From Campylobacter concisus UNSWCS (GTDB lineage: Bacteria; Campylobacterota; Campylobacteria; Campylobacterales; Campylobacteraceae), in assembly GCF_000466685.1 (NCBI RefSeq), contig NZ_ANNG01000006.1, positions 1-64,000 of the forward strand: a stretch of 64,000 nt of DNA. Reading direction: 5' to 3'. Positions 56,951-64,000 of this stretch are shown here, in pieces. Position 1 is the first letter of the stretch; each line of letters begins with the position of its first letter. Below the pieces are notes generated by a model. That model had not been told where the DNA came from. It saw only the letters and a program-made list of their open reading frames with translations, and made no database searches. Made by a program: the position numbers and the translations under genes.

Positions 56951-58390
56951 ATGATACATAAAATTCTTATCGCAAATCGTGGTGAGATCGCAGTTAGGAT
57001 AGTCAGAGCTTGTAGGGATTTACACATCCAAAGCGTAGGAATTTATACAGCGCCAGACAGCGAGTGCTTGCATGTCAGGATAGCTGATGAGGCCTATCAA
57101 GTGGGTGAAGATCCGATCAAAGGCTATCTTGACGCCAAAGCGATCGTAAAGCTCGCTAAAGAGTGTGGAGCAGACGCCATACACCCAGGATACGGCTTTT
57201 TAAGCGAAAACTACGAATTTGCAAAGGCAGTTGAGGATGCTGGGCTTATTTTCATCGGTCCAAAGGCCGAAGTCATCAAGAAAATGGGCGATAAAAACAT
57301 CGCTAGATATCTGATGAAGAAAAACGGCATACCAATAGTGCCAGGCACTGAAAAGTTAAATGACGAGAGTATGGACGCCATAAAAGAGCACGCTAGACGC
57401 ATCGGCTACCCAGTCATCTTAAAAGCAAGCGGTGGTGGTGGTGGCCGCGGCATTAGAGAGGTCTGGCAAGAAGAAGATATGCAAGATGCCTTTGAGTCGT
57501 GTACCAGAGAGGCTAAGGCATACTTTAACAACGACGAAGTTTTTATGGAGAAGCTTGTCGTCAATCCTCGCCACATCGAGTTTCAAATTTTAGGCGACAA
57601 CTACGGCAACATCATCCACCTTTGCGAGCGTGACTGTTCTATCCAAAGGCGCCACCAAAAGATCATCGAGATCGCACCTTGCCCATCGATTAGTGAAAAT
57701 TTAAGAAAGATCATGGGCGTGACTGCGGTCGCTGCTGCAAAGGCTGTGGGCTACTCAAACGTCGGAACGATCGAGTTTTTGCTAGATGACTACAACAACT
57801 TTTACTTCATGGAGATGAACACCCGTATCCAAGTGGAGCATGGCATTACCGAAGAGATCACTGGCCACGACCTAGTCGTTAGGCAGATAAGGATCGCAGC
57901 TGGCGAGATATTAGAGATCGAGCAAAGCGACATCAAGCCACGCGGCTACGCGATAGAGGCTAGGATCACGGCTGAAAATGTCTGGGAGAATTTCATCCCA
58001 GCACCAGGCACGATCGAGGGCTACTACCCAGCTCTTGGCCCATCTGTGCGTGTCGATAGCCACGTTTATAAAGACTACAACATACCGCCATTTTACGACT
58101 CACTTATCGCAAAATTGATCGTCAAGGCGACCGACTACGATCTAGCGGTAAATAAACTTGAAAGAGCGCTTGAAGAATTTACCATCGAGGGCGTGCGAAC
58201 GATCATCCCATTTTTGCTAACGATCAGCAAAAGTAAGGAGTTTAGAAGAGGATTTTTCGATACTAGCTACGTCGAGAAAAACTTAAAAACTATCCTTGAA
58301 AACACCTACGATGATATGAACAAAGAGCCAAACGACGACCTAGAAGAGGTCATCGTAGAGGCGATAAAAAGATATAAAAAGAAGAGATAA
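56951..58390 (+). CDS. pycA: Biotin carboxylase subunit, probably pyruvate carboxylase subunit A
   Basis: The 479-residue protein is a biotin-dependent carboxylase ATP-grasp enzyme: ILIANRGEIAVRIVRAC start, KASGGGGGRGIREV glycine loop, EMNTRIQVEHG and PRGYAIEARI. At 479 residues it exceeds AccC (about 445) and matches the PycA subunit of C. jejuni (about 481, from memory), which partners a separate PycB to make oxaloacetate. No biotin carrier or PycB gene is in the window, and AccC remains possible. It stands alone with hairpins right after its stop. Confidence 0.82.
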   Translation: MIHKILIANRGEIAVRIVRACRDLHIQSVGIYTAPDSECLHVRIADEAYQVGEDPIKGYLDAKAIVKLAKECGADAIHPGYGFLSENYEFAKAVEDAGLIFIGPKAEVIKKMGDKNIARYLMKKNGIPIVPGTEKLNDESMDAIKEHARRIGYPVILKASGGGGGRGIREVWQEEDMQDAFESCTREAKAYFNNDEVFMEKLVVNPRHIEFQILGDNYGNIIHLCERDCSIQRRHQKIIEIAPCPSISENLRKIMGVTAVAAAKAVGYSNVGTIEFLLDDYNNFYFMEMNTRIQVEHGITEEITGHDLVVRQIRIAAGEILEIEQSDIKPRGYAIEARITAENVWENFIPAPGTIEGYYPALGPSVRVDSHVYKDYNIPPFYDSLIAKLIVKATDYDLAVNKLERALEEFTIEGVRTIIPFLLTISKSKEFRRGFFDTSYVEKNLKTILENTYDDMNKEPNDDLEEVIVEAIKRYKKKR

Positions 58391-58431
58391 ATTTATCTCA
58401 TTGCGGCTTTGGCGATAAATTTCGCCAAGGC
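58384..58431. terminator. Double hairpin between converging pycA and PQQ-like gene
   Basis: GAGATAAATTTATCTC (58384-58399) is a perfect palindrome covering the pycA stop codon. A second stem, GCTTTGGCGA with TCGCCAAGGC (58406-58431, one G-U pair, 6-base loop), follows and touches the end of the converging gene. Together they can stop transcription from both sides. Confidence 0.7.
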
Positions 58432-59360
58432 TAAATTTCCGCACAAACTGCGTAAATTTTAGCTCCGTCATTTGCCACAGCGTAGAGCCTACCACCGCTT
58501 ACTAGCATGATCTGATCTACGCTAAGGCTAAATTTCTCAAACTCTATCTCTTTTAATAGCAAGCCATCTTTAGCGCTTATCAAAACTGGCTTATTTTTGC
58601 GGTTTGCAAGCAAAATTTGACCTTTGATCCAAACAAAATGCTCCGTGCCACTGGTTTTAAACTTAAACACCACTTCGCCACTTTTTGCATCCACGCCGTA
58701 TAGATCTCCGCCCTTGCCAGCGGTGCCAAAGTAAAGCACCCCATCATTCAGGCAAACTGGCGTGTAAAGATATGCGCCAAGCTTTAGCCGCCAGATGGTC
58801 TTGCCTATCCTTGCGCCCTGCTCTTTACGTGGCGCACTCGCGTTTAAATTTTCATCTTTCGCTTCGCTTTTGAACTCTGCACCACCCAAAATTTCTTTGC
58901 ACTCCATCATAAATGGCGAACTCATTCGCACGCAAAAACCATCAAATTCATACGTTTTAGCGTCGTTATATATCTCTTTTATGGGCTCATTAGCAACGCC
59001 GAGCTCGCTCATCAACCCGTTATCTATCTTTATAAGCTTTGCTGGGGAATTTATGTAGCCCTTGTAGTATCTAGTATTTAGCACGAAGTAGCCATTTTCT
59101 GGGTAGCAACGCGCATTGCTGGCTATGAAAATTTCGCTTTGTTTGTAGGTAAGCGTTGATCTTTTATGTTCGCTAAAGTCGCGCGAAAATGTATCTAGTA
59201 GCACGTAGTTTGGCGTTAGCTTTTGAGCTATCTCTAACTCGCTAGGCACCCCAAAAGCAAAATGCACAAATGCAATGCGCTCACCCATCTCATAAATGCC
59301 AGTTACGCCGTGTCCGCGAAACTCCACGCCAGGCATATCAAGAGGATATGATCTAACCAC
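58431..59360 (-). CDS. Cytoplasmic protein with C-terminal PQQ-like beta-propeller repeats
   Basis: The 309-residue protein has no signal peptide. The C-terminal half has propeller-type repeats: GVLYFGTAGKGGDLYGVDAK, a classic WD/PQQ strand set, and similar ones around residues 240-300. The N-terminal part (residues 1-170) has no domain I recognise. The neighbouring SMI1/KNR4-like gene diverges from it. A role in a toxin-immunity or polymorphic system is a possibility but not shown. Confidence 0.72.
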   Translation of the reverse strand: MVRSYPLDMPGVEFRGHGVTGIYEMGERIAFVHFAFGVPSELEIAQKLTPNYVLLDTFSRDFSEHKRSTLTYKQSEIFIASNARCYPENGYFVLNTRYYKGYINSPAKLIKIDNGLMSELGVANEPIKEIYNDAKTYEFDGFCVRMSSPFMMECKEILGGAEFKSEAKDENLNASAPRKEQGARIGKTIWRLKLGAYLYTPVCLNDGVLYFGTAGKGGDLYGVDAKSGEVVFKFKTSGTEHFVWIKGQILLANRKNKPVLISAKDGLLLKEIEFEKFSLSVDQIMLVSGGRLYAVANDGAKIYAVCAEI

Positions 59361-59460
59361 GCTAGCTCCTTAAATTTATGGCGATTATAACCCAAATTTT
59401 AAAGCACACTGGGCTAAATTTGATAAAATTTGCCAAAATTTATCAAATTTAAGGACCGAT

Positions 59461-60054
59461 ATGTTTTTAAAACTAGACGAGATCGCTAGGAAGCTAGATC
59501 AAATTTTCTTGCCGCTAGAGCAAGAGGGTATGACTGGCATGAGGCTTTTGCCACAAAAGGACGCCACATCGATCATGCAGGCGCAAAAGAGCCTTGGTGT
59601 GGATTTTCCAGCCAAATTTACGGAGCTTTTAAACAAATTTGATCTTGGAGAATTTGAAATTTGCAATGTCAGCTTTGGCTCTAGAGGCGACTACGCGAGC
59701 GAGTTAGTGCGTCTAAACAGCGTAGATGAGTTTGGTGGCAAATGGTGGAGTGGCGAGGAGAGGCCAGCAAATTTGATAGTTTTTGCCGTGGGTGATCCTT
59801 GGATATTTTTGCTTGATTGCACGAGTGGTGCGGTCTATGCGTGGCTGCTTGGTGATAAGGAGCTTTGCAGCAGGCGCGTTGCAAGCGACTTTGAAAAATT
59901 CTTCATAGCGCTTGCTAGCACCTATATAGCAAGGCTAAATGATGAAGCCCTGCCATCAGCCCAGCAAATCCTAAATTTTGTCCAAGCAGACGACACAGCA
60001 CTTGATTTTTTGGCAAGAGATGGCGCAAATTTAGTAAATTTAGGCTCCACTTAG
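59461..60054 (+). CDS. SMI1/KNR4-family protein
   Basis: The 197-residue protein matches the SMI1/KNR4 superfamily pattern: IMQAQKSLGVDFPAKFTELL (the helix where the family reads lP..l..fl...NG), GGKWWSGEERPANLIVFAVG, and WIFLLDCTSGAVYAWLLGD. In bacteria these often act as immunity proteins against contact-dependent or polymorphic toxins. No toxin gene is visible nearby. A decayed partial copy of this gene lies beyond gdhA at about 61879-62250. Confidence 0.85.
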   Translation: MFLKLDEIARKLDQIFLPLEQEGMTGMRLLPQKDATSIMQAQKSLGVDFPAKFTELLNKFDLGEFEICNVSFGSRGDYASELVRLNSVDEFGGKWWSGEERPANLIVFAVGDPWIFLLDCTSGAVYAWLLGDKELCSRRVASDFEKFFIALASTYIARLNDEALPSAQQILNFVQADDTALDFLARDGANLVNLGST

Positions 60055-60231
60055 CCTAAATTCTCTTTTGTAAATTTATCCTAGCAACCAAAGCAAAAAC
60101 CACTTTTTTATAAATTTAGTTTCGATATGTAACACTCATTGCCCAAAATAAAAATATTAAAATATCTTTAAATAAAATTTTTTTCTAGCCGAGCTAATAT
60201 TTAACTACAAAAAAAGGAAAAAGGAGCAAAA

Positions 60232-61590
60232 ATGAGCGAGTACATCGAACAAACGATGGAGTGGATAAAGAAGACCAACCCAGGTCAAGGCGTCTTTGTC
60301 CAAGCTGCGACTGAGGTTTTAAACAGCCTAGAGCCGCTTATCAAAAGAGAGAGCAAGTACCAAAAACACGCGATCCTAGAGCGCATCGTCATCCCTGAGC
60401 GCACGGTGATCTTTCGCGTGACATACACAGGCGATGATGGCAGACCAAAGGTAAATAACGGCTACCGCGTGCAGTTTAACTCAGCTGTTGGCCCATACAA
60501 AGGCGGTCTAAGGCTCCACCCAAGCGTCGATCTTGGCGTGCTAAAATTTCTTGGATTTGAGCAAATTTTCAAAAACTCGCTCACTGGCGTAAATATCGGC
60601 GGCGCAAAAGGCGGCAGCACCTTTGATCCAAAGGGCAAGAGCGAAGGCGAGATAATGCGTTTTTGCCAAGCATTTATGAGCGAGTTATATCGCCACATCG
60701 GCAACACCGTGGATGTGCCAGCAGGCGACATCGGCGTGGGCGCTAGAGAGATCGGCTATATGTTTGGCCAGTATAAAAAGCTAACCGGCAGATTTGATGG
60801 CATCCTAACTGGCAAAGGGCTAAACTGGGGCGGCAGTCTAGCACGCACAGAGGCCACTGGATACGGACTAGTATATTTCACTCAAAACATGCTAAAAAAA
60901 GCTGGACTTGATCTAGAGGGCAAAAAATGTAGCGTCAGCGGTAGCGGAAACGTCGCCATCTACACGGTCGAAAAGCTCTATCAAGCAGGTGCACTGCCTA
61001 TCACCGTCTCTGACTCAAACGGATATGTCTATGACGCTGAGGGCATCGATCTAGCGGTGCTTAAAGAGCTAAAAGAAGTAAAACGCGCTCGCCTTAGCGA
61101 ATACACCAAATTTAGACCAAATGCAAAATATGTAAGCGTAAGCGAATACAAAGAGGGCAGAAACGGCGTCTGGGACGTGCCATGCGACGGGGCATTCCCA
61201 TGTGCGACACAAAATGAGCTTCACCTAGCTGACATAAAAGTGCTTTACGCAAATGGCTGCCGTTTCGTGGCTGAGGGCGCGAACATGCCAAGCACGCTTG
61301 ATGCGATAAATTTCATGCTTGCGCAAAAAGACTTTCACTTTGCTCCAGCAAAAGCAGCAAACGCTGGCGGCGTGGGTACGAGCGGACTTGAGATGATGCA
61401 AAATGCCGGCATGACTTCGTGGAGCTTTGAAGAGGTCGATCGCAGACTTCATGGCATCATGAATCACATCTTTGAACTAAGCTACGAAACAAGTAAAGAG
61501 TTTGGCGATGAGGGCAACTTGGTGCTTGGCTCAAATATCGCTGGCTTTAGAAAAGTGGCTGATGCGATGATAGATCAAGGATATGTGTAG
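60232..61590 (+). CDS. gdhA: Glutamate dehydrogenase
   Basis: The 452-residue enzyme has the substrate-binding YKGGLRLHPSVDLGVLKFLG segment, catalytic NIGGAKGGSTFDPKGKS, DVPAGDIGVG and the dinucleotide motif VSGSGNVAIYTVEKL (residues about 236-250). It aminates 2-oxoglutarate, probably with NADPH from its hexameric family type. A GGAAAAAGGAG ribosome site precedes the ATG, and a 13-base stem terminator follows. Confidence 0.96.
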   Translation: MSEYIEQTMEWIKKTNPGQGVFVQAATEVLNSLEPLIKRESKYQKHAILERIVIPERTVIFRVTYTGDDGRPKVNNGYRVQFNSAVGPYKGGLRLHPSVDLGVLKFLGFEQIFKNSLTGVNIGGAKGGSTFDPKGKSEGEIMRFCQAFMSELYRHIGNTVDVPAGDIGVGAREIGYMFGQYKKLTGRFDGILTGKGLNWGGSLARTEATGYGLVYFTQNMLKKAGLDLEGKKCSVSGSGNVAIYTVEKLYQAGALPITVSDSNGYVYDAEGIDLAVLKELKEVKRARLSEYTKFRPNAKYVSVSEYKEGRNGVWDVPCDGAFPCATQNELHLADIKVLYANGCRFVAEGANMPSTLDAINFMLAQKDFHFAPAKAANAGGVGTSGLEMMQNAGMTSWSFEEVDRRLHGIMNHIFELSYETSKEFGDEGNLVLGSNIAGFRKVADAMIDQGYV

Positions 61591-61607
61591 GCCAATTTGG
61601 CTCTGTA

Positions 61608-61640
61608 AATTTACGTCCAAGCTAAATTTGGACGTAAATT
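61608..61640 (+). terminator. Hairpin after gdhA
   Basis: AATTTACGTCCAA (61608-61620) and TTGGACGTAAATT (61628-61640) pair perfectly over 13 bases with a 7-base loop, 17 bases after the gdhA stop. A strict T-run is missing. Confidence 0.7.
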
Positions 61641-61878
61641 AATATGGGGTTGGCTGGGGTTTTAGCTAAAATAGAATTTGCCTTTTGCACGGCAAATTTT
61701 ACTAGCAAGCTAGCAAATTTACACTGCTTTGAAGCATTTTATGTGGCGCATATAGAGCGTTTTTTGACAAATTTTTGCTGGCGTGGCGGATGTGGATTTG
61801 AAGCTTGGTTAAATTTCACTAGGGTGGCGAGCAGACCACTTTTTTAGAGCTTTTAATAGAAATTTTGCTAAAAGAGCT

Positions 61879-62250
61879 GATACGGCGGCAAATGGTGGAG
61901 TGGCGAGGTTTGAGCAGTAAAATTGAAAGCTTTTGCCGTGGAGCATCCTGCGGATATTTTGCTTGATTGCACGGAGTTGTGTCGTCTATATGTGGCTGCT
62001 TGGAGATGAAGAAATTTGCAGTAAATGAGTTTTGAGAGAGAAATTTTCATAGCACTTGCAACTTCGGCATAGTAAGGCTAAATAGTGAAATCCTACCAGA
62101 GAATGAGCAAAACCTAAAATTTCTCAAGCAGATAAAAAGCACTTTTTTGACAAGAAACGGCTTATGAAATTTAGTAAATTTAGGCTTAGCTCAGCTAAAT
62201 TCTCCTTTATAAATTTAAGCTACAAACAAGCGATTTTTTTGCCAAATTTA
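61879..62250 (+). pseudogene. Decayed 3' copy of the SMI1/KNR4-like gene
   Basis: The stretch matches roughly the last 60% of the gene at 59461-60054 plus part of its 3' flank. A 22-base identity at the start (59738-59759 versus 61887-61908, the GGCAAATGG-TGGAGTGG-CGAGG block) is followed by TTTTGCCGTGG, CTTGATTGCACG, TGGCTGCTTGG and AATTTAGTAAATTTAGGC in the same order. Insertions, deletions and stops break the frame throughout. The copy lies just beyond gdhA and is followed by degenerate repeats. Confidence 0.85.
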
Positions 62251-62900
62251 GCCTAAAACACTCTACGCGCACCATAAATTTATAAACTCGCAGAGGGTTA
62301 TCAAATTTACTTTACTAGACGGCTTTATCCAGTCAAATTTCAACAAATCACTCGTGTAAGGGTCGGCAGAAAAAGGTGGGATAAATTTTGGTAAGCAAAA
62401 ATTGAAATTTACTGCATTTAACCCACAAATAAGCGAATTTCTCACCAAATTTAGTCACCACATAAAAAGTATTATTAAAACAATATTTCTCTTGCCAAAT
62501 TTAGCTAGATATTAGGCGAAAATTAGCTTAAAACACTCACGCAAGCGCTAAAAATTTGTAAGCTCAAAAGGACTTTTCAAATTTACTCCAACAAGTTGGC
62601 TTTACCAAGTCAAATTTCAACAAAGCAACACACGCGAGCGATAGCAAATGATTAAATTTTGCTAAATTTAAGCTATAAATAATCAAACTTCTTACCAAAT
62701 TTAGCCTGCAATTAGACAAAATTTGATTTCAAACACTTAAATTTACAAACTCGCAAGAAAGTCAATTTGTCTAAATTATTTTCAGCACAACGTCTATACA
62801 AGTGATGTCAAAGTATTAAATTCCAGTAAGCAAAAATCAAAATTTACTAAATTTAAGCCGCGTCTAAATTCATCCTACGAAATTTAACCACAAGCCACAT
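62238..62900. repeat. Degenerate direct repeats after the SMI1 pseudogene
   Basis: A unit beginning near GCCAAATTTAG recurs at 62241 and 62494, and as ACCAAATTTAGCC at 62694. Inside, AAACACT recurs at 62256, 62531 and 62731, and the exact 17-mer AGTCAAATTTCAACAAA at 62331 and 62608, about 277 bases apart; TCAAATTTACT likewise recurs at 62301 and 62577. The units have drifted and have unequal lengths of about 200-280 bases. No gene is visible between 62251 and 62997. Confidence 0.62.
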
Positions 62901-62997
62901 CAACCGCAAACGCCCTTGCGTAAATTTAGCAGATATAAAAATGATAGAATTTTTGAAAATAGTTATTTGTGAGTTTTTGTATTAAAAATTTAATGAA

Positions 62998-63023
62998 AAA
63001 GAGCAAGCCCTAGCCTGCTCTTT
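62998..63023 (-). terminator. Terminator of the thrS-infC unit
   Basis: AAAGAGCA (62998-63005) and TGCTCTTT (63016-63023) form an 8-base stem with a 10-base loop. On the minus strand it lies nine bases after the infC stop and is followed by TTTTTCATTAAATTTTT. A canonical rho-independent terminator. Confidence 0.85.
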
Positions 63024-63031
63024 ATGAGAAT

Positions 63032-63550
63032 TTAACCCTTTTTTGGAGTTACAAGCATATTTACATAACGACCTTCTATTATAGGCTCTTTGTCGCGGTC
63101 AGCCTCATCTTTGATCATCTCCCAGACCTTCTCAAGCATGGCTACGCCAGCCTCTGGGGTGCTCATCTCGCGACCCTTTAAAAATACACGAAATTTAACG
63201 TGTTTGCCATCTTGCAAAAACTCGCTTGCGTGTTTAACCTTATAGTTTATATCGTTTTGGGCGATCTTAACAGAGAGTTTTATCTCTTTTATCTCGATGG
63301 TTTTTTGCTTTTTCTTGGCCTCTTTTTGCTTTTTCTCTTGCTGATAGCGGAATTTACCATAGTCCATTATCTTGCAAACTGGCGGCTTCGCGTCTGGCGC
63401 TATAAGCACTAGATCAAGCCCAAGCTTGTTTGAGATCTCTAAAGCCTCATCTCTTGAGATGACACCGTATGCCGTGCCATCATCCCCTACACATCTTACC
63501 TCTCTCGCCCTTATGTCCTCATTGAGCAATACTTCATTTTCCTTACTCAA
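63032..63550 (-). CDS. infC: Translation initiation factor IF-3
   Basis: The start is TTG at 63550, overlapping the thrS stop as TTGA. The 172-residue protein has the IF3 N-terminal domain ([21 protein letters not shown]), the linker and the C-terminal domain with [20 protein letters not shown] and the closing [17 protein letters not shown]. It prevents early 50S joining and checks the initiator tRNA. The order thrS-infC is one I recall from C. jejuni. Confidence 0.96.
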   Translation of the reverse strand: MSKENEVLLNEDIRAREVRCVGDDGTAYGVISRDEALEISNKLGLDLVLIAPDAKPPVCKIMDYGKFRYQQEKKQKEAKKKQKTIEIKEIKLSVKIAQNDINYKVKHASEFLQDGKHVKFRVFLKGREMSTPEAGVAMLEKVWEMIKDEADRDKEPIIEGRYVNMLVTPKKG

Positions 63551-64000
63551 AAATGTACCTCACTAAGTTTCTCCTTCGTTAAATTTACAAATTCCGCCAA
63601 GCTCATATCGCTCTGCGTCCTAGCCTGTCTGTCGCGCAATGCAACGCTCTTGTTCGCTACTTCGTTGTCTCCTAGCACGACTATCATAGGCACCCTTTGT
63701 TTTTCTGCCGTTCTTATTCTCTTATTTAAACTCTCATTTTTACTTGCGATCTCGCTATCGACGTTGATCTTTCTTAGTTCGCGTGAAATTTCTTTTGCAT
63801 AGTCTAAATGCGCGTCGCTAATAGGCACGATGACGACTTGCGTAGGAGCTATGAAAAATGGTAGCTCGCCAGCAGTGTGCTCAAGTAAAATTCCTATAAA
63901 TCTCTCAAAACTGCCAAGCAAGGCTCTGTGAAGCATTACAGGGCGCTGTCTTTCGTTATTTGCGTCGATGTAGCCTAGATCAAAGCGCTCTGGCAAGTTA
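63547..64000 (-). CDS. thrS: Threonyl-tRNA synthetase, C-terminal part
   Basis: Only the last 150 residues or so are present; the gene continues beyond the right edge. Visible are the class II motif 3 region [20 protein letters not shown] and the C-terminal anticodon-binding domain with [17 protein letters not shown] and the [20 protein letters not shown] segment, typical of ThrS. It charges tRNA-Thr. It is followed directly by infC. Confidence 0.95.
   Translation of the reverse strand, partial: NLPERFDLGYIDANNERQRPVMLHRALLGSFERFIGILLEHTAGELPFFIAPTQVVIVPISDAHLDYAKEISRELRKINVDSEIASKNESLNKRIRTAEKQRVPMIVVLGDNEVANKSVALRDRQARTQSDMSLAEFVNLTKEKLSEVHF

Noticed and set aside
61644-61847. A 67-codon open frame between gdhA and the SMI1 pseudogene
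   Set aside because: No ribosome site, no recognised motif and odd composition (many Phe, Cys, Trp); it lies in a spacer of decayed sequence.
62238-62900. A CRISPR-like array from the repeated AAATTT-containing blocks
   Set aside because: Repeats are degenerate, 200-280 bases apart, and have no uniform short repeat-spacer pattern; no cas genes are near.

Overview
The window looks like a piece of chromosome from a Campylobacter species of the C. concisus type. The evidence is about 39% GC by eye, heavy use of the words AAATTT and TAAATTTA, and gene neighbourhoods I recall from C. jejuni: typA divergent from fliK-flgD-flgE, fliI-folE divergent from tig-clpP-def with comM-like, nnr, purN and terC genes following, a monoheme cytochrome with a TMAO/DMSO-type reductase, glmM-lspA-hemJ, prfA-rpsT and thrS-infC. 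There is no replication origin, rRNA, prophage, insertion sequence or CRISPR array. The species call is an inference.

Layout. 1-1580 (minus): a cut-off HgdB/BcrC-type iron-sulfur reductase and its ATP-dependent activator. 1747-4771 (plus): a cassette of three lipoproteins (CsgG-like, DUF4810, DUF799), a drug/metabolite exporter and a small YrdC-like protein. 5660-11347: typA, divergent from the fliK-flgD-flgE hook operon behind a sigma-54 promoter. 11513-14544: cytochrome c plus a Tat-exported molybdenum reductase. 16312-16749: five tRNA genes. 16914-18016: two pseudopilin-like genes. 18167-21440: a diheme peroxidase overlapping a PAS-GGDEF-EAL protein. 21791-27768: a lipoprotein, nfo, FadL-like porin, acyl-CoA ligase and AAA ATPase in one tight run. 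28741-40172: fliI-folE, then a dense run of housekeeping genes from tig to a MATE exporter. 40153-44657: a zinc uptake operon with an added DUF1007-NicO protein, facing a Fur-family regulator across a perfect palindrome. 44648-51876: mixed metabolic, repair and transport genes, a Tat flavoprotein and a molybdate-binding protein. 52188-58390: prfA-rpsT, glmM-lspA-TM2-hemJ and pycA. 58431-62250: a beta-propeller protein, an SMI1/KNR4-like gene, gdhA, then a decayed second copy of the SMI1-like gene. 63032-64000: infC and the end of thrS.

How the genes work together. Several operons serve anaerobic respiration and redox balance in the periplasm (cytochrome c with TorA-like reductase, diheme peroxidase, Tat flavoprotein) with molybdenum handling nearby. 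Flagellar genes occur in two places. Zinc uptake and its likely regulator are adjacent. Gene packing is very tight, with many 1-20 base overlaps and GTG or TTG starts placed on the preceding stop codon.

Against this compactness stand four long spacers without convincing genes (4772-5659, 14545-16311, 27769-28740, 61591-63031). They are saturated with AAATTT words. On close reading they are at least partly built of very degenerate direct repeats about 160-280 bases apart, and the last also holds the decayed SMI1-like copy. These spacers are the least explained part of the window.
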